Part shown: positions 5,551 to 7,641 of the stretch, in pieces
Numbering within the stretch: the first letter of the stretch is position 1
How the letters are laid out: the number at the start of each line of letters is the position of its first letter
Assembly (NCBI GenBank): GCA_905479545.1
Contig: CAJQNE010000109.1
Location: 1-7,641 of the forward strand
DNA length: 7,641 nt
From: an uncultured Gammaproteobacteria bacterium
GTDB taxonomy: Bacteria; Pseudomonadota; Gammaproteobacteria; CAJQNE01
Reading direction: 5' to 3'
Position numbers and translations under genes: made by a program
The notes under the pieces: generated by a model
The model's input: the letters and a program-made list of their open reading frames with translations, nothing else
What the model was told of the DNA's origin: nothing
Database searches by the model: none

Positions 5551-5700
5551 TTAAGCTGCTTTCTTAGCGGTCACCCGTTCATTAAGCTCAGAGGAGTTGC
5601 CAAAAAATTTGCTCGGAATACTACTCGCGCCACGTTGCGGGTAGTAGTGAAATTCCCCCGTCACATCGTCAGGCACTACCTTAGCCAGAACGGCTAGAAC
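5551..5700 (-). pseudogene. 49-codon gene remnant or extension directly after the hydrolase stop
   Basis: Right after the hydrolase stop (TAA, 5701-5703) the same frame stays open for 49 codons to TAA at 5551-5553. It reads like real protein: a hydrophobic start (VLAVLAKVV), then PDDVTGEFHYYPQRG, IPSKFFGNSSELNERV and a KKAA end. GTG at 5676 or 5664 could start a 41- or 37-residue product; AAGG lies 3 nt before the first, which is too close. The segment looks like the C-terminus of a larger enzyme whose front is missing, perhaps replaced when the hydrolase region arrived. Alternatives are a lost stop-codon extension of the hydrolase, or a genuine small protein. I do not recognise the parent family. 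Confidence 0.35.
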
Positions 5701-7185
5701 TTACTCACAACCCGCGCCAATATCCTCGCAGCTCTGCATAGTCCCGGCACGGGTCGGAAAGGCTCGCTTGGAGAGGAAGTAATAACTTAGCCGGTCGCGG
5801 AATAGTGTGTCGTTCAACAGGCGGGCATCGGCAGTATCGAAGCCGGTTTCGCCTTCAACTTTCAGCCAGCGATCAAACCAGGCGAGGGTGTAATACTGGG
5901 CAACCGGTTGCGCCCAACCGGTGCCGATATCGGTGCCAGCTGCATCAATCACTTTGCCGCCTTCCCAGCTTGAGGCGGGGAAGGACGGTAGCAGTGACCA
6001 TTCGTAATGCGCTGCTCCGCGAATATTGATTTGGTAGCTTGGCACGCTGCTGTCTGTCCACAGCTTGAAGCCGACATTTTTTTCCTCTTCGTCCGGTCGC
6101 GATGCGTACGGCGTCGGGTCTAAGAAATAGTCGGCAGATTGGCCCATCGACGGCACGCGCGGTGTGACCGTTATGCCGTCAAGATTGGTTGCTAACGCCA
6201 GATTGTCCCAGGCAACCATAGCTTTTACCGGGTTGGCGCTAAGTGTCGCACCGGGCCATTCGCTTTCGCCTTGCACAACTGATACACCAGTGGCGCCTAA
6301 AGAATGCCCGGCGATACCGAAGCGGTCGCGGTCGAGCAGGGCGTGGATTGGGTTGAAGTCGGTAGTGGCTGCCATGCCCATATCCTGCATCGGGCCGGGC
6401 TGACCTTCCAGGTTATGGGTGTAAGGTGAATCGGGGGTTGAGAAAAAGAACTCAATGGCATCAATAGTATTGCGTCGGAATACAGCTGAATTGGCGTTGC
6501 TACCACCGTCACCATTGCTCGCGCGGCTATCCGAGCGGCCTTGAGCGCGAACATCAAACGTCATCACAATGTAGCCATGTTCTACTAGTAGCTGGGCTGC
6601 CCACCAATATAAGGTTTCTGGTGCCTGAACCGAGCCACTGGTAATAGTAATGCCGGGGTAAGTTTTACCCGTATCCGGATTGGCCGGAGCCCATACCCTG
6701 CCATTTAAGCGGGCACCTTCAGAATCGTAGAAATTCACTGGCGTCACTACGCCAATGGTTCCATACCAAGGATCACTTTCCGGATAGCGGAACGGGTCGC
6801 CGACGCAATTTTCGCCCCAGGTTGCACAGATGTTTTCGGTGCTGTTCCAGAACATATCGGTAGCCGTTCGTTGAGTGAACTCAGCAAAATTTGCGATGCT
6901 CTGTGTTCTTAATCGCTGCTGAAACTCCATGCTAGCGACCTGTTCATTAGGTGCTTCACTAACCTTGGCTAAGTTCTCTACTTCACATTGAGTGAATTCC
7001 GGCGAGCCCGATTCGGCGGTCGCACAGGCGGCCCGTTCGATGGGCTCTGACGGACCGCCATTGCCCACGCCACCGCCGCCAGATTCACCCCCGATAGCGC
7101 CGGGGCTGCTACCACCACCGCAGGCGGCCAGTGCCAAAACTGTAGTGGTGATGCTGGAACGTAAAACGATTTTTATGCGGTTCAT
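5701..7185 (-). CDS. Secreted alpha/beta hydrolase lipoprotein (esterase-like)
   Basis: This 494-residue protein starts with a lipoprotein signal: basic NRIKIVLR, a hydrophobic core, and lipobox LAAC with lipidated Cys22. A Gly/Ser-rich linker (23-44) would tether it to the membrane. The catalytic region is an alpha/beta hydrolase fold. YPGITITSG (176-184) and HGYIVMTFDVRAQGRSD (203-219) form the early strands, GHSLG (293-297) holds the nucleophile Ser295, and GAAHYEWS (390-397) offers the likely catalytic His393. The acid is probably an Asp between them, such as Asp327 or Asp353. Cysteines at 54/67, 120/127 and 486/493 could form disulfides, fitting an extracytoplasmic enzyme. The natural substrate is unknown; an ester or polyester is plausible. 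ATG 7185 has no strong ribosome binding site, but is fixed by the signal peptide. It follows the DUF6351-like gene by 113 nt on the same strand. Confidence 0.85.
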   Translation of the reverse strand: MNRIKIVLRSSITTTVLALAACGGGSSPGAIGGESGGGGVGNGGPSEPIERAACATAESGSPEFTQCEVENLAKVSEAPNEQVASMEFQQRLRTQSIANFAEFTQRTATDMFWNSTENICATWGENCVGDPFRYPESDPWYGTIGVVTPVNFYDSEGARLNGRVWAPANPDTGKTYPGITITSGSVQAPETLYWWAAQLLVEHGYIVMTFDVRAQGRSDSRASNGDGGSNANSAVFRRNTIDAIEFFFSTPDSPYTHNLEGQPGPMQDMGMAATTDFNPIHALLDRDRFGIAGHSLGATGVSVVQGESEWPGATLSANPVKAMVAWDNLALATNLDGITVTPRVPSMGQSADYFLDPTPYASRPDEEEKNVGFKLWTDSSVPSYQINIRGAAHYEWSLLPSFPASSWEGGKVIDAAGTDIGTGWAQPVAQYYTLAWFDRWLKVEGETGFDTADARLLNDTLFRDRLSYYFLSKRAFPTRAGTMQSCEDIGAGCE

Positions 7186-7228
7186 GGTGACTCGCTATGC
7201 CTGTCGGCACTCAGGTATTTCCGAACTC

Positions 7229-7247
7229 GGCCGGGCCAAGCCCGGCC
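7229..7247. repeat. GC-rich perfect hairpin between the DUF6351-like and hydrolase genes
   Basis: GGCCGGGC (7229-7236) and GCCCGGCC (7240-7247) enclose a 3-nt loop. A direct repeat CCGAACT flanks it (7221-7227 and 7252-7258). There is no T-run on the minus strand, so it is not a clear terminator. It could be a REP-like element, an mRNA-stabilising hairpin or an attenuating structure between the two genes. Confidence 0.5.
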
Positions 7248-7298
7248 ATAGCCGAACTTAGCCATCAGCACATATTTCTGCAATTCCACAGCGGCGGT

Positions 7299-7641
7299 TT
7301 ATCTTGTAACTGCCTGCCAGCCCGGCTCCCAGGTCTGGTTAAACGCCGGGCTGGCCCAGCCCAGTGGGAATGGTGCACGCTGCATTTGCTCACCGCCGGT
7401 AATCAGCTCGCCTAGCTCATCCTGATACGTTAACCACGGAATGGTTTCGGTCCAGGCTAAAGGCTTTTTGCTGTAATCGCAGACGCCGGTAGGGAATAAC
7501 GCCTCGACTTCTTGCCACTGTTCGTCGGTCCAGGCCATGCTCGCTGGCTCATATTCGGATCGGTCTATTGGTTTTAGCTGACACTGAACCATGTCGCCAA
7601 AGCGGTTGTTGTTGCCGGCGACAGTACGCGGTGTGCCATAC
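7299..7641 (-). CDS. DUF6351-like protein, C-terminal fragment (continues beyond right edge)
   Basis: The frame is open from the right edge to TAA at 7299-7301, giving 113 residues. It begins YGTPRTVAGNNNRFGD, then VQCQLKPIDRSEYEP, WTDEQWQEVEALFPTGVCDYSKK and a Trp-rich end (WLTY, QTWEPGWQ). The sequence pattern of an R-TVAG segment, a CQLKP(I/L)-(D/N)R segment and a FP-GVCD-SK segment is what I associate with the C-terminus of DUF6351 proteins. These are secreted proteins of unknown function often grouped with tannase or esterase-like hydrolases. This assignment is from memory of the pattern and only the tail is visible. An internal ATG at 7592 exists but is not the start, since the frame runs through it to the edge. 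It lies upstream of the lipoprotein hydrolase on the same strand, suggesting a joint role in degrading an external ester substrate. Confidence 0.6.
   Translation of the reverse strand, partial: YGTPRTVAGNNNRFGDMVQCQLKPIDRSEYEPASMAWTDEQWQEVEALFPTGVCDYSKKPLAWTETIPWLTYQDELGELITGGEQMQRAPFPLGWASPAFNQTWEPGWQAVTR
7316..7355. repeat. 11-bp perfect inverted repeat inside the end of the DUF6351-like gene
   Basis: GCCAGCCCGGC (7316-7326) and GCCGGGCTGGC (7345-7355) are perfect complements with an 18-nt loop. They lie in the last 57 bases of the coding region, just before the stop. Confidence 0.5.

Overview
The window looks like chromosomal DNA from a Gram-negative, GC-moderate proteobacterium, most likely a marine or environmental gammaproteobacterium. 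The grounds are the gene content: a YdcZ-type transporter, a Sad-like aldehyde dehydrogenase next to a DUF421 protein, a lysine/alanine-tailed histone-like protein, and a lipoprotein hydrolase beside an apparent DUF6351 protein. No ribosomal or other taxonomic marker is present, so this placement is inference. No mobile element, CRISPR array, tRNA or rRNA was recognised.

Left part (1-1614). A C5-cytosine DNA methyltransferase runs off the left edge on the minus strand; the 304 codons visible are intact and carry motifs I, IV, VI and VIII. It is more AT-rich than the right half of the window and uses ATA, AGA and CTA codons, which suggests acquisition, probably as part of a restriction-modification locus lying outside the window. 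Divergent from it is a complete small YdcZ/DUF606 membrane transporter followed by a hairpin terminator. About 460 bp then hold nothing I recognise as a gene.

Middle (2079-3383). A histone H1-like protein has a short amphipathic N-terminal segment and a long AKK-rich tail. It ends in a very strong bidirectional terminator shared with a convergent 24-residue membrane peptide. Upstream of that peptide lie several hairpins and a 42-codon open frame that looks like a small CxxC protein but lacks a usable start; dropping one G would give it an ATG.

Right part (3384-7641, all minus strand). A Sad-like aldehyde dehydrogenase and a DUF421 membrane protein form a tight two-gene operon. Two inverted repeats, one of them perfect, sit just upstream as candidate operator or leader structures. 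Further right is a DUF6351-like protein (only its C-terminus is present) followed by a secreted lipoprotein alpha/beta hydrolase, probably co-transcribed. Immediately after the hydrolase stop, in the same frame, is a 49-codon protein-like stretch that may be the tail of a lost gene.

No complete new defence or biosynthetic system is visible. The most interesting items are the small genes around 3000-3310, the dyads upstream of the dehydrogenase, the in-frame remnant after the hydrolase, and the cut-off methyltransferase locus.
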